A stretch of DNA of 64,000 nt, taken from positions 1-64,000 of the forward strand of contig DLGJ01000007.1 in the NCBI GenBank assembly GCA_002482645.1. Reading direction: 5' to 3'. Shown piece by piece: positions 25,121-34,441 of this stretch (its first letter is position 1; every line of letters begins with the position of its first letter). The position numbers were made by a program, and so were the translations under genes. This stretch comes from Hyphomicrobiaceae bacterium UBA7697 (GTDB taxonomy: Bacteria > Pseudomonadota > Alphaproteobacteria > Rhizobiales > Methyloligellaceae). The notes beneath the pieces are model-generated. The model was not told where the DNA came from, made no database searches, and saw only the letters and a program-made list of their open reading frames with translations.

Positions 25121-26194
25121 GTGGCGTCTCTACCGAGTGACAAGACTGTTTCGTTCCACACAGAGCGCGCGAAGCGCGGCGGCTCCGAAGCGCCGACCGC
25201 GCTTGGCGCGGGCTATCCGGCAGCGCGTCTGAGGCGCAATCGCCGAGCCGACTGGTCGCGGCGCCTCATCCGCGAGGCCCACCTCACGGCGGACGATCTG
25301 ATCTGGCCGATCTTCCTCATCGACGGCGAACGCGCCCGCGCCGAAGTCGACGCGATGCCCGGCGTCGCGCGCCTGTCCATCGACCTCGCGGTCCGGGCCG
25401 CCGAGGATGCGGCCGAGATCGGGCTTCCCGCGATCGCCCTCTTTCCCAACACCGAGCCATCCTTGCGCGACGAAGCCGGCAGCCAGGCCTTCAATCCGGG
25501 CAATCTCGTCTGCCGCGCCGTTCGGGCCATCAAGCAGGCCGTGCCGGAGATCGGCATTGTCTGCGACGTGGCGCTCGACCCCTATACGAGCCACGGCCAT
25601 GACGGCCTCATGGACGACGAAGGCCGGATCGACAACGACCGTTCGGTCGAGGCTCTCGTGAATCAAGCCTTGGTTCAGGCCGAGGCCGGCTGCGATATCC
25701 TGGCGCCGTCCGACATGATGGACGGGCGTGTCGGCGCGATCCGCGCGGCGCTCGAAGCCAACGGCTTTTCCGACACCCAGATCATGAGCTACGCGGCCAA
25801 GTATGCGTCGGCCTTTTACGGCCCGTTCCGGGATGCGGTGGGCTCCGGCGCGCAGCTCCGCGGCGACAAGAAGACCTACCAGATGGACCCGTCCAATGGC
25901 GGCGAGGCCCTGCGGGAGGTTGCCTTGGACGTCGCCGAGGGTGCCGACATGGTCATGGTCAAGCCGGGCCTGCCCTATCTCGATATCGTCTGGCGCGTGA
26001 AGGAGGCCTTCGGTCTGCCGACCTTCGCCTATCAGACCTCCGGCGAATACGCCGCGCTCGTCGCCGCGGCCGAACGCGGCTGGCTCGACCGCGAGCGCGT
26101 CATTCTCGAGACGCTTCTGTCGTTCAAGCGGGCCGGCGCGGACGGGATCTTCAGCTATTTCGCGCCGGAAGTCGCGCGGCTCTTGAAACGCTGA
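25121..26194 (+). CDS. hemB: Porphobilinogen synthase (delta-aminolevulinic acid dehydratase)
   Basis: Condenses two 5-aminolevulinate molecules to porphobilinogen in haem synthesis. About 357 residues with LTADDLIWPIFLIDG, DVALDPYTSHGHDGLMDD, APSDMMDGRVGAIR, the first Schiff-base lysine region YAAKYASAFYGPFRDA, KKTYQMDP and the second lysine in MVKPGLPYLD. The metal segment has aspartates instead of the zinc cysteines, so this is the magnesium-type enzyme usual in alphaproteobacteria. The GTG at 25121, with GAGGGA 10 bp upstream, is preferred over the TTG at 25076. Confidence 0.95.
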   Translation: MASLPSDKTVSFHTERAKRGGSEAPTALGAGYPAARLRRNRRADWSRRLIREAHLTADDLIWPIFLIDGERARAEVDAMPGVARLSIDLAVRAAEDAAEIGLPAIALFPNTEPSLRDEAGSQAFNPGNLVCRAVRAIKQAVPEIGIVCDVALDPYTSHGHDGLMDDEGRIDNDRSVEALVNQALVQAEAGCDILAPSDMMDGRVGAIRAALEANGFSDTQIMSYAAKYASAFYGPFRDAVGSGAQLRGDKKTYQMDPSNGGEALREVALDVAEGADMVMVKPGLPYLDIVWRVKEAFGLPTFAYQTSGEYAALVAAAERGWLDRERVILETLLSFKRAGADGIFSYFAPEVARLLKR

Positions 26195-26215
26195 TTCCGG
26201 AATCGTGTCCGCGGA

Positions 26216-26851
26216 CTAGTTCGTCACCTTCATCTTTGTGAAGAGCACGGTCGCGCCGTTGGCTTTGTCGAAATTGTCGCCGGACACGCCGAAGCGCCAG
26301 CTTCCCTTCGGTGCCTGTCCTCTCAGCGCACGGACCTTCGTGCCGTTAATATAGAAGATGAGCTGGCTTCCCTTCGCGTCGACGCGCAGCGTGTTGGATG
26401 CCCCGGGCGCCGTGTTGATGGCGGGACTGTCGATATTCGCCGCAATGGTGCCGACCCAGGCTCCGTCCTTCTTCCGGGCGATCCAGTATCGGCCATTGTT
26501 GAGGACACCGAACTGGTAGTAGGAGCGATTGTCTTCGCCCCAAAACAGGATCCCCGCCCCCAGGATTTGCGGAGTTTCGTCGTGAGCCGCCCCATGAGGC
26601 CACACCGTCTCGGCGCAGACATCGGCATCCTCGACGTTGAACATGACGTTCAGGTTGGATTGCATATCGTCCGCCGGGAGCGTGAAGGTGAGTGCCCCGT
26701 CGCCAACCGAGACAGCCTTTTTGTCGGACCAGCCGCCCCCGTCGTTCTGGAACGTGTCCTCGAACAGCACCTTGGCCCCTTCGCATGCGCGGGTCTGACC
26801 GCCGCTCGCGAGCAAACCCGCAATCGCAAGCGCCAAAACAGTTCTCCGCAT
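26216..26851 (-). CDS. Secreted protein with a family-16-like jelly-roll fold, function unknown
   Basis: A 211-residue exported protein with a signal peptide (TVLALAIAGLLASGGQTRAC). The mature part (KVLFEDTFQNDGGGWSD, then GILFWGEDNRSYYQFGVLNNGRYWIARK, then NTLRVDAKGSQLIFYINGTKV) has the pattern of concanavalin-like 3-keto-disaccharide hydrolase/LamG-type sandwich domains, which bind or cleave glycans. No catalytic residue can be named. The ATG at 26851 begins the signal peptide; the much longer open frame to 27577 runs through noncoding DNA and the RDD gene. It is convergent with hemB. Confidence 0.75.
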   Translation of the reverse strand: MRRTVLALAIAGLLASGGQTRACEGAKVLFEDTFQNDGGGWSDKKAVSVGDGALTFTLPADDMQSNLNVMFNVEDADVCAETVWPHGAAHDETPQILGAGILFWGEDNRSYYQFGVLNNGRYWIARKKDGAWVGTIAANIDSPAINTAPGASNTLRVDAKGSQLIFYINGTKVRALRGQAPKGSWRFGVSGDNFDKANGATVLFTKMKVTN

Positions 26852-27028
26852 GCGGCGGCTCCCCACGATCTTCCCAGCTCGTACGACGAATCTGAGGGGG
26901 AATCCTAAAACGTCGCTCCGAACACGGCAACCGAGGGCCGAAGGAGGTCGCGCGGAGGCCGTGGCACATTGCGAATCCGCGGTCCGCAACCCATATCCAA
27001 AAGGACCTATGATCCATTTGGAGACACC

Positions 27029-27541
27029 ATGACGGACCAGACCTCGCAGACGACCATCGCGTTCAATGGCCCAATGCATGCTTACGATCCCGCGACGGAA
27101 CCTCAACTTTTTACCGCCGTCATCCGTAAGCGCTGCGTCGCCTTCCTTATCGATGCGGTCATCATCGCCATTCTCACCGCATTCGCCTTCGTGGCCGTGT
27201 TCGTTCTCGGCATTGTCACCTTGGGACTGGCCTGGCTTCTGTTCGGACTGATTTTTCCCGTGGTGGGTCTCAGCTACAACGCGTTCACCGTCGGCGGTCC
27301 GAAGTCGTCCACGATCGGCCAGCGCATGATGGGGCTCGCGGTGCCCATGTGGCATGGCGGCAAGGTCACGCCGCTGATCGCGGCGTTCCACGCACTTCTG
27401 TTCTGGTTCTCGCTGACGCTGTTCTGCCCGATCCTGCTGTGGTGCTTTTTCGACTCGCGCAAGCGTTGCCTGCACGACATCCTGGCCGGGGTTCTCGTGA
27501 TCAACCGCCCAATGGCGCGCGCCCTGCGGGACCCGGTCTGA
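27029..27541 (+). CDS. RDD-family membrane protein
   Basis: A 170-residue inner-membrane protein. After about 30 soluble residues come RKRCVAFLIDAVIIAILTAF (RDD signature: arginine then aspartate in the first helix), a second hydrophobic helix, TIGQRMMGL, a third helix and the closing DSRKRCLHDILAGVLVI. The family has been linked to ion or solute transport, but no substrate can be read here. The ATG at 27029 gives the natural start; the frame extends to 26969 without support. Confidence 0.85.
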   Translation: MTDQTSQTTIAFNGPMHAYDPATEPQLFTAVIRKRCVAFLIDAVIIAILTAFAFVAVFVLGIVTLGLAWLLFGLIFPVVGLSYNAFTVGGPKSSTIGQRMMGLAVPMWHGGKVTPLIAAFHALLFWFSLTLFCPILLWCFFDSRKRCLHDILAGVLVINRPMARALRDPV

Positions 27542-27648
27542 GTTGTCCAAAGATCCGCGCGGCGCCATTCGTGCCAATTGCGCGCCGTGCCCGTCCTCGC
27601 TTAAGCTGTACGAAAGACAGGCTTGGATTCGGTTCCGGTCGGTGACCC

Positions 27649-28380
27649 GTGACAGAACACAAGAATAACTTTCCGGAGTTCTACATCACCGCCCCGCAGC
27701 CCTGCCCCTACTTGGCGGGCCGCATGGAACGGAAGCTGTTCACGCACCTGACCCGGGACAAGCCGGGCTTCCTCATCGACAATCTCCTGAAGGGCGGATT
27801 CCGGCGGAGCCAGAACATCGCCTATATGCCTTATTGCGATGCCTGCTCGGCCTGCGTGCCGGTCCGCATCGTCGTGGACGAGTTCGCGCCGAAACGGTCC
27901 TTGAAGCGGATCGCCCGGACCAACGACGATGTCGTCGCCACGCGCATGCCCGCGGCCCCGAGCTCCGAACAATATGCCCTGTTCCGGGACTATATCGACG
28001 CCCGCCATGGCGACGGCGGCATGGCCGAGATGAGCGTTCTGGATTTTACGCTCATGGTGGAAGACAGCGTGGTCGAAACTTTCGTCACCGAATACCGTCT
28101 CAAGCCGGACGAAGCCACGGGCGAGGCCCCGCTGATCGCGGCGGCTCTGTGCGACCGGCTCAGCGACGGCATTTCCATGGTGTACAGTTTCTTCGATCCG
28201 GAACTCACGTCGCGCAGCCTCGGCACGTATATGATCCTCGAACATGTCGAGTATGCGCGGTCTCTCGGCTACCCGTATGTGTATCTCGGCTATTGGATCG
28301 AGGGCTCGCGCAAGATGCGCTACAAGGAGCGCTTCCAGCCGCAGGAGCGCCTCACCTCCAAGGGCTGGATCCGGGGCTAA
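27649..28380 (+). CDS. bpt: Aspartate/glutamate leucyl- or arginyltransferase
   Basis: Attaches leucine or arginine from a charged tRNA to N-terminal Asp/Glu, marking the protein for ClpAP degradation. The 243-residue protein has the cysteine-rich entry FYITAPQPCPYLAGRMERKLFTHL, then LLKGGFRRSQNIAYMPYCDACSACVPVRI, and later SDGISMVYSFFDPEL and YVYLGYWIEGSRKMRYKERF, matching the Bpt/Ate family. The start is GTG at 27649. Whether the amino acid is leucine (Bpt) or arginine (Ate) cannot be settled by eye. Confidence 0.92.
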   Translation: MTEHKNNFPEFYITAPQPCPYLAGRMERKLFTHLTRDKPGFLIDNLLKGGFRRSQNIAYMPYCDACSACVPVRIVVDEFAPKRSLKRIARTNDDVVATRMPAAPSSEQYALFRDYIDARHGDGGMAEMSVLDFTLMVEDSVVETFVTEYRLKPDEATGEAPLIAAALCDRLSDGISMVYSFFDPELTSRSLGTYMILEHVEYARSLGYPYVYLGYWIEGSRKMRYKERFQPQERLTSKGWIRG

Positions 28381-28421
28381 CTTTCCACCCGGCGGCGCTG
28401 CGGCGTAATCGTCCCCGCTCG

Positions 28422-30674
28422 TTAGAACTTGCCGCCGAACTTGCCGGATTTCGGGAAGCCGCGCGGCGGCAGCCGTCCCGCGGCGGCCCGTGCGCCCCAC
28501 CACTCGCGCAAATCCGCAGGGGTCAGAGTGAAACTGCGCTTGGCCGCGTCGATATAGACCAGCCCGTCCTTCTTCGAGAAGGTCTTGGCGTCCGAAAGAC
28601 CGCCATCCCGGTAGCGCTGCAGACGCACGCCCTTGCCGCGCGGCATTTCGGGCAGTTCCTCGAGCGGAAACAGGAGGAGCTTCCGGTTGTCGCCGATGAC
28701 CGCGACGCTGTCGCCCGCGACCGGCGCGCACACAGCCGCCTCGTCGTCCCCCTTCACGTTGAGGACCTGCTTGCCTTTCCGCGTCATGGCGATCACGTCG
28801 TCTTCGGCCACGACGAAGCCATATCCGTTGGTGGAGGCAACCAGCAGCTTGCGGCCAGCCTCGTGCACGAAGAACTCGACGCAATCGCCCGCGTCCTCGA
28901 TGTCGATCATCAGACGGAACGGTTCGCCGTGCCCCCGCCCGCCCGGCAGCTTGTCCGCCGACAGCGAATAGAAGCGTCCGTTCGTGGCGAAGAGCAGAAG
29001 CGTGTCCGTCGTCTGCGCGTCGAACACCTGCCGCAGCCTATCGCCGTCCTTGAACGAGAGTTTCGCCGTGTCGGCGCCATGGCCCTTGATCGTCCGTACC
29101 CAGCCTTTGTCAGACAGGACCACGGTGATCGGCTCCTTTTCGATCATGGCTTCGGCGAGGTCGACCGCCACGTCGTCGGGAGCATCGGCGAAGCTGGTGC
29201 GCCGCCGCCCGAGTTCGGTCTTCTGGCCGAACTGCTCCTTGATCTCCTTGATCTCTTCGCCGATCCGCTTCCACTGCTTGTCTTCGGAGCCCAGCAAGGA
29301 TTTCAGCTCCTTGCGCTCCTTGGTGAGATCGTCGTGCTCGCGGCGGATCTCCATCTCCTCCAGCTTGCGCAAGGCGCGCAGGCGCATATTGAGAATGGCC
29401 TCGGCCTGCACCTCCGTGAGCTTGAAAGCCTTGATGAGCGCGGGCTTGGGCTCGTCTTCCTCGCGCACGATCTTGATGACCGTGTCGAGGTTCAAATAGA
29501 CGATCAGATAGCCGGCCAGAACCTCCAGCCTGTGGTCGATCTTGGAGAGGCGGAAGTTGGAGCGGCGGACGAGAACCTGCTGGCGGTGCTCCAGCCATTC
29601 CAGCAGCACTTGGCGAAGCCCCAGCACGTTGGGGATCTTGCCGCGGCTCAACACGTTCATGTTGAGCGGCACGCGCGTTTCGAGTTCGGTCAGCTTGAAC
29701 AGCGACTCCATCAACAGCGCGGGATCGACGCTCCGGCTCTTCGGCTCCAGCACGAGCCGCACGTCCTCGGCGGACTCGTCGCGCACGTCGGCGAGGAGCG
29801 GCAACTTCTTCGCCTGCAGCAATTCGGCGATGCGCGCGACAAGGCGCGCCTTCGGCACCTGATAAGGAATCTCGGTGACGACGATCTGATAGGTGCCGCG
29901 CCCGGCGTCTTCCTTCTCCCAGCGGGCGCGCAAGCGGAACGACCCCCGGCCCGTCTTGTAGGCCTCGACGATCTGTTCGCGCGGCTCGACGATGATTCCG
30001 CCGGTCGGGAGGTCCGGCCCCGGCACCAGCGCGACGAGCTTGTCCGCCGTCGCGTTCGGCGCCTTGATGAGGTGGAGCGCGGCATCGCACAGCTCGCCCA
30101 CATTATGCGGCGGGATGTTGGTCGCCATGCCCACGGCGATGCCCGAGGCCCCGTTCGCCAGAAGATTCGGGAAGTTGGCCGGGAGCACCGCCGGTTCCAT
30201 CTCGCGCCCGTCGTAATTGGGGCGGAAATCGACCGTGTCCTCGTCGATCCCTTCGAGAAGCCGCGCGGCGATCTCGGTGAGCCGGGCCTCGGTATAGCGG
30301 TCGGCAGCCGGGTTATCGCCGTCGATATTGCCGAAATTGCCTTGTCCGTCGATGAGCGGATAACGCACGGCGAAATCCTGGGCGAGCCGGGCCAGCGCGT
30401 CGTAAATCGCCTGATTGCCGTGGGGGTGGAAATTGCCCATCGTGTCGCCGACGATCTTCGCGCATTTGCGGAACTCGCCTTGGGGCTGCAGACGCAATTG
30501 TTGCATGGCGTAGAGCAGCCGCCGGTGCACGGGCTTCAGGCCGTCGCGCACATCCGGCAGCGCCCGGTGCGTGATCGTGGACAGGGCGTAGGCGAGATAG
30601 CGCTCTTCCAGCGCCGTCTTAAGATCGACCGGTTCGATTGGCCCCGTCTCGGGGGGATCCGCGCGTTTTCCCAT
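28422..30674 (-). CDS. parC: DNA topoisomerase IV subunit A
   Basis: The DNA-cleaving subunit of topoisomerase IV, which decatenates daughter chromosomes with ParE. 750 residues: GLKPVHRRLLYAM, the quinolone-region helix HPHGNQAIYDALARLAQDFAVRYPLIDGQGNFG, the catalytic tyrosine in AADRYTEARLTEIA, GIAVGMATNIPPHN, and a C-terminal beta-pinwheel region. In the quinolone region the residues matching E. coli D79, S80 and E84 are N, Q and D. The gene lies 31 bp from recO on the same strand and converges with bpt. Confidence 0.95.
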   Translation of the reverse strand: MGKRADPPETGPIEPVDLKTALEERYLAYALSTITHRALPDVRDGLKPVHRRLLYAMQQLRLQPQGEFRKCAKIVGDTMGNFHPHGNQAIYDALARLAQDFAVRYPLIDGQGNFGNIDGDNPAADRYTEARLTEIAARLLEGIDEDTVDFRPNYDGREMEPAVLPANFPNLLANGASGIAVGMATNIPPHNVGELCDAALHLIKAPNATADKLVALVPGPDLPTGGIIVEPREQIVEAYKTGRGSFRLRARWEKEDAGRGTYQIVVTEIPYQVPKARLVARIAELLQAKKLPLLADVRDESAEDVRLVLEPKSRSVDPALLMESLFKLTELETRVPLNMNVLSRGKIPNVLGLRQVLLEWLEHRQQVLVRRSNFRLSKIDHRLEVLAGYLIVYLNLDTVIKIVREEDEPKPALIKAFKLTEVQAEAILNMRLRALRKLEEMEIRREHDDLTKERKELKSLLGSEDKQWKRIGEEIKEIKEQFGQKTELGRRRTSFADAPDDVAVDLAEAMIEKEPITVVLSDKGWVRTIKGHGADTAKLSFKDGDRLRQVFDAQTTDTLLLFATNGRFYSLSADKLPGGRGHGEPFRLMIDIEDAGDCVEFFVHEAGRKLLVASTNGYGFVVAEDDVIAMTRKGKQVLNVKGDDEAAVCAPVAGDSVAVIGDNRKLLLFPLEELPEMPRGKGVRLQRYRDGGLSDAKTFSKKDGLVYIDAAKRSFTLTPADLREWWGARAAAGRLPPRGFPKSGKFGGKF

Positions 30675-30705
30675 GACTCGCGCTTACCCCATCGCGCGAG
30701 TCGCC

Positions 30706-31449
30706 TCAAGCCGCCCCGAGGTCGCGCCTTAAAAGGTCGATCAGGCGGTTGCGGGCGTCGGGGACTTTGAGACCGTGAGGGGCGAGCACGTCCCGCTCCA
30801 GGAAGAAACCCGTCAACTCGAAACCGGCAACGATTTCGGAAGGCTGGATCCGCGCATCGCCGTCGACCAGGAAGCGCGGCAAGCGCAGCATCTTGGCGGC
30901 ATAGGGCGCGCCCGCTTCCCGCGAGACGGCGCGGCCGGATTTCGGCGAAACGTAGACCAGATCCTCGGTCTCGCCCGTGGCGGCACAGGACGTGAGATCG
31001 AGGCCGAAGCCGAGTTCCTGTAGCAGCTGGAACTCCCAATAGACCAGCAGAGCCGGCCAGATATCGGGCTCGGCGAAGGAGCGCAGGACGTGGAGCGTCG
31101 TGGCGTAGAGTTCGGGGTGCGGATCGCGCTCCGGCAAGAGCTTCACGAACTCCGCCAGCATGCCGATGGCCGCCAGTGCGCGCGGATCGTCCAGCGCCCT
31201 CGCCCCGTGAGCTTCCATCAGCTCCACATTGTAGCCGCCGAGATGGTCGGCGAGGCGCGCGCGCCAGGTCACGCGGACGAGATTGCCGGACTGCAGCACC
31301 GGCCGGACGCGCCGCGAGCGCCCGCCGCGCACCAGGCCGAGATGGCGCCCGTGTTCGAGCGTCAGCATTTCGGCAATGAGATTGGCCTCGCCGAGCGATT
31401 TTCCGCTCAGGAAGATGCCTTCGTCGCTCCAGTCCATCCCGACTCCCAT
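30706..31449 (-). CDS. recO: DNA repair protein RecO
   Basis: Helps RecR load RecA onto SSB-coated single strands at gaps. The 247-residue protein has the OB-fold N-terminus (DEGIFLSGKSLGEANLIAEMLTLEHGRHLGLVRGGRS), the helical middle EFQLLQELGFGLDLTSCAATGETEDLVYVSPKSGRAVS and the PRFL-type C-terminus. The single cysteine in SCAATG corresponds to the position of a zinc-like motif that is not fully conserved here. It lies between era and parC, a common alphaproteobacterial order. Confidence 0.93.
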   Translation of the reverse strand: MGVGMDWSDEGIFLSGKSLGEANLIAEMLTLEHGRHLGLVRGGRSRRVRPVLQSGNLVRVTWRARLADHLGGYNVELMEAHGARALDDPRALAAIGMLAEFVKLLPERDPHPELYATTLHVLRSFAEPDIWPALLVYWEFQLLQELGFGLDLTSCAATGETEDLVYVSPKSGRAVSREAGAPYAAKMLRLPRFLVDGDARIQPSEIVAGFELTGFFLERDVLAPHGLKVPDARNRLIDLLRRDLGAA

Positions 31450-31515
31450 TCAGGAGCTTGAGCTTGGCCTATGCGTCCGTACTTTGCCTAGTCCGGCCGG
31501 ATGCGCTCCACCGGC

Positions 31516-32430
31516 CTATTTCTTAGGATAATCGAGGCCCATCTCGCGGAAACGTTCGGGGTCCTCGCCCCAGCGCTCGCGCACTTTCACGAACAGGAAC
31601 AGATGGACGGGCACGCCCGCGATGTCGGCGATCTCCTCGCGCGATGCCTGGCCGATCTCCTTGATCATCTGGCCCTTGGCGCCGAGCACGATGCGGCGCT
31701 GGCTCTCGCGCTCGACGAAGATCGTCTGCTCGATGCGAACGCTGCCATCCTTCAGCACCTTCCAATCGGTGGTCTCGACCGTGAGCGCGTACGGGAGTTC
31801 TTCGTGAAGGCGAAGGAACAGCTTCTCGCGGGTGATCTCGGCGGCGGTCTGCCGCAGCGAGGCATCGGTGAGTTGATCCTCCGGGAACAGCCAAGGGCCC
31901 TCGGGCACCGCGCCGGCGAAGTAAGCCCTGAGATCGTCCACGCCGTCGCCGGTCAGCGCCGACACCATGAAGATTTCAGAGAACGCCTTGAGTGCGAGCA
32001 GGTCCGACGTGAGTTTCAGAAGGTCGGGCTTCTTCACGAGATCGACCTTGTTCAGCACGGCGACCACGGGCCTGTTGAGCTCGGGCAGATGTTCGACGAT
32101 GGGCGCGAGCTTTTCGTCCAGACCGCGAGCCGCATCCACCACGAGCGCGACGATATCGGCGTCCCCCGCCCGGTCCCACGCCGCTTGGGCCATGGCCCGG
32201 TCGAGGCGGCGTTTCGGCTGAAAGATGCCGGGCGTGTCGACCAGGATCACTTGCGCATCGCCCGCAAGCACGATGCCGCGCACCGGGCCGCGCGTCGTCT
32301 GCGCCTTGTGGGTGACGATCGAGACTTTCACGCCGACCAGCGCATTGGTCAGGGTGGACTTGCCGCTGTTCGGCGCACCGATCAACGCCACGAAGCCGCA
32401 TCGCGCGGGCGCGTTCGCTTGGTCAGTCAT
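31516..32430 (-). CDS. era: GTPase Era
   Basis: Binds 16S rRNA and assists 30S maturation. The 304-residue protein has P-loop GAPNSGKST, switch I KAQTTRG, G3 DTPGIF, G4 NKVDL and G5 SALTG, then a KH domain with RIEQTIFVERESQRRIVLGAKGQMIKEIG. The open frame extends to 32541, but the ATG at 32430 is the family start and overlaps the rnc stop by eight bases, so translation is coupled to RNase III. Confidence 0.96.
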   Translation of the reverse strand: MTDQANAPARCGFVALIGAPNSGKSTLTNALVGVKVSIVTHKAQTTRGPVRGIVLAGDAQVILVDTPGIFQPKRRLDRAMAQAAWDRAGDADIVALVVDAARGLDEKLAPIVEHLPELNRPVVAVLNKVDLVKKPDLLKLTSDLLALKAFSEIFMVSALTGDGVDDLRAYFAGAVPEGPWLFPEDQLTDASLRQTAAEITREKLFLRLHEELPYALTVETTDWKVLKDGSVRIEQTIFVERESQRRIVLGAKGQMIKEIGQASREEIADIAGVPVHLFLFVKVRERWGEDPERFREMGLDYPKK

Positions 32431-33136
32431 TGGCCGGCGCTTGCCACACTCCTTCGCGCAGCAGCATGGCGAGCGCCGCCGCTTGCTCCGCCTGCCGCTT
32501 GTTGGCACCCTCGCCGCGTTCCGGCGCGACGCCCTCCACACGCACCTCGGCGGTGAAGCGTGGCGCGTGGTCCGGCCCTTCGCGCGCCACTTCGATATAG
32601 CTCGGCAAAGGCAGCTGGCGTCCTTGGGCCCATTCCTGGAGCACGGACTTGGCGTCGGCGGCCGCGTGGTTCAACGCCGCCATGTACGGAGCCCAGGTCC
32701 GCCACACGATCTCCCGCGCCGCTTCGTATCCGGCGTCGGAGAAGACGGCGCCGAGCACGGCCTCGCAAGCATCGGCGAGGATGGTCTTCTTGCGCCGCCC
32801 GCCGGAGCCCGCCTCCCCGCCGCTCATGAGGATGAAGTCGCCGAGTTGCCAGCTCTGCGCGGCCTCGGCACAGGTTTCGGTCCGGACGAGATGGTTGAAC
32901 CAGCGGGCCAGTTCGCCTTCGCTCGCTTGCGGAAATCGCTCGGACAGCAATTGCGCGATGGCGAGCCCTAAAACCCGGTCGCCCAAGAATTCGAGGCGTT
33001 CGTTGTCTTCGTTGGACTTCGAGCCGGGGCGCGCGCTCGCATGGGTCAGCGCCAATCTCAGAAGGGCGGGAGACTCGAACGTGTGCCCGAGACGTTCCGC
33101 CAAGAAGTCCAGATCTGGGATCTGCCGCTTGCCCAC
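32423..33136 (-). CDS. rnc: Ribonuclease III
   Basis: Cleaves double-stranded RNA in rRNA and mRNA processing. The 237 residues contain the catalytic signature NERLEFLGDRVLGLAIAQLL (about residue 40), LADACEAVLGAVFSDAGY and a C-terminal double-strand RNA-binding domain with ARFTAEVRVEGV-type residues and ANKRQAEQAAALAML. The start codon lies four bases after the lepB stop, and the end overlaps era. Confidence 0.96.
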   Translation of the reverse strand: MGKRQIPDLDFLAERLGHTFESPALLRLALTHASARPGSKSNEDNERLEFLGDRVLGLAIAQLLSERFPQASEGELARWFNHLVRTETCAEAAQSWQLGDFILMSGGEAGSGGRRKKTILADACEAVLGAVFSDAGYEAAREIVWRTWAPYMAALNHAAADAKSVLQEWAQGRQLPLPSYIEVAREGPDHAPRFTAEVRVEGVAPERGEGANKRQAEQAAALAMLLREGVWQAPAND

Positions 33137-33140
33137 GCCG

Positions 33141-33896
33141 CTAATTCACCGTCGTGAAGATGCGGTCCCAACGGACATCGGACGGCCAGCGCCAGACCTG
33201 CCAGAAGCTCGACTCCTCGTCGATGGAAAAGAAGATCACGCGGGCCTTGCCCACCAGGTTCTCGAACGGCACGAAACCGACCTCGGACAGGAACCGGCTG
33301 TCGGTGGAATTGTCCCGGTTGTCGCCCATCATGAAGAAATGGCCCTCGGGCACCTTGTAGACCTCGGTGTTGTCGGCCACGCCCTCGTTCACGAGATCGA
33401 GCACCGGATAGCTGACCCCGTTCGGCAAGGTTTCCATGTAGCGGGTGAAATGACGGTCGCGTCCGTTCGGGCCGGCCAGGACAAAGTCGTCGACCTTGAC
33501 CTTGTCGATGGCCTTGCCGTTGATGTGCAGCACACCATGAACCATCTGGATTTCGTCGCCGGGAAGTCCGATCACGCGCTTGATGTAGTCGGTCTGGTTG
33601 TCGCGCGGGAGCTTGAACACGACCACGTCGCCACGCTTCGGCTCCGCAGCCCACACCCTTCCGGAGAAAAGGTTCAAGCCGAAGGGAAACGAGTACCGGC
33701 TATAGCCGTAGCTGTATTTGGAGACGAACAGATAGTCGCCGATCAACAGCGTCGGGATCATGGAGCCCGACGGGATATTGAATGGCTGAAACAGGAAGAC
33801 CCGCACGATCAGCGCGAGGATCAGCGCGTGGATGACGACGCGCAACGTGTCCCAGTTACTTCCTTTGGCAGCCATCTTTTCAGCGCCCACACCCAT
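33141..33896 (-). CDS. lepB: Signal peptidase I
   Basis: Removes signal peptides from exported proteins at the outer face of the inner membrane. One N-terminal membrane segment (ALILALIVRVFLFQPF) precedes the serine box NIPSGSMIPTLLIGDYLFVSKYSYG, the lysine box KRGDVVVFKLPRDNQTDYIKRVIGLPGD, and FMMGDNRDNSTDSRF and VGFVPFENLVGKA. Length 251 residues is normal. It starts the lepB-rnc-era-recO run; acpS lies 140 bp upstream. Confidence 0.95.
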   Translation of the reverse strand: MGVGAEKMAAKGSNWDTLRVVIHALILALIVRVFLFQPFNIPSGSMIPTLLIGDYLFVSKYSYGYSRYSFPFGLNLFSGRVWAAEPKRGDVVVFKLPRDNQTDYIKRVIGLPGDEIQMVHGVLHINGKAIDKVKVDDFVLAGPNGRDRHFTRYMETLPNGVSYPVLDLVNEGVADNTEVYKVPEGHFFMMGDNRDNSTDSRFLSEVGFVPFENLVGKARVIFFSIDEESSFWQVWRWPSDVRWDRIFTTVN

Positions 33897-34036
33897 GCGG
33901 AGCTCTCCTCAGGTTCCGCACCCGGCTCTTCCGCGTGCACCCTGTTAGCAAAAAAGACCTCGTTAGCAAAAAGACTTCGCCCCTATAGACCCTCGTCCCG
34001 CCGCGGGCAAACGCCTGGGCGGACCTTAGTGTCGCG

Positions 34037-34441
34037 TCACGGCGACAGCTTGATCGCCGTGATGATGACGATGGCCTGGGCCGTGGGGAAATCGTCGGTG
34101 ATGGTCAGATCAATCCGCGCTTCGTGCCCGGCCGGCGTGAGTTCGTCCAGGATGCGCGCGGCGCCGCCGGTGAGCTGCAACGTGGGCCGTCCCGAAGGCA
34201 GATTCACGACCCCCATGTCGTGCCAGAAAACGCCCCGGCGGAAGCCCGTGCCGAGTGCCTTGGCGCACGCCTCCTTGGCCGCGAACCGTTTCGCGTAGGA
34301 GGCGGCCCGCAAGGCGCGCCGGTCCGATTTCCGCCGCTCGGTCTCCGTGAAGATCCGGGTCAGAAAACGCTCGCCGTAGCGATCGATCGTCTTTTCGATG
34401 CGGCGGATGTCGATGATGTCGTTACCGAGCCCGATAATCAT
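34037..34441 (-). CDS. acpS: Holo-[acyl-carrier-protein] synthase
   Basis: Adds 4'-phosphopantetheine from CoA to apo-ACP. The 134-residue protein opens with the family pattern MIIGLGNDIIDIRRIEK and has the catalytic FAAKEACAKALGTGFRRGVFWHDMGV. The longer frame to 34738 is an artefact inside pdxJ; the ATG at 34441 shares one base with the pdxJ stop (TGATG), giving tight coupling. Confidence 0.95.
   Translation of the reverse strand: MIIGLGNDIIDIRRIEKTIDRYGERFLTRIFTETERRKSDRRALRAASYAKRFAAKEACAKALGTGFRRGVFWHDMGVVNLPSGRPTLQLTGGAARILDELTPAGHEARIDLTITDDFPTAQAIVIITAIKLSP

Noticed and set aside
27834..30770. A 978-codon open frame on the plus strand across parC and the end of bpt
   Set aside because: It is antisense to parC, has Arg/Asp/His-rich composition typical of reading the wrong strand in high-GC DNA, and shows no domain.
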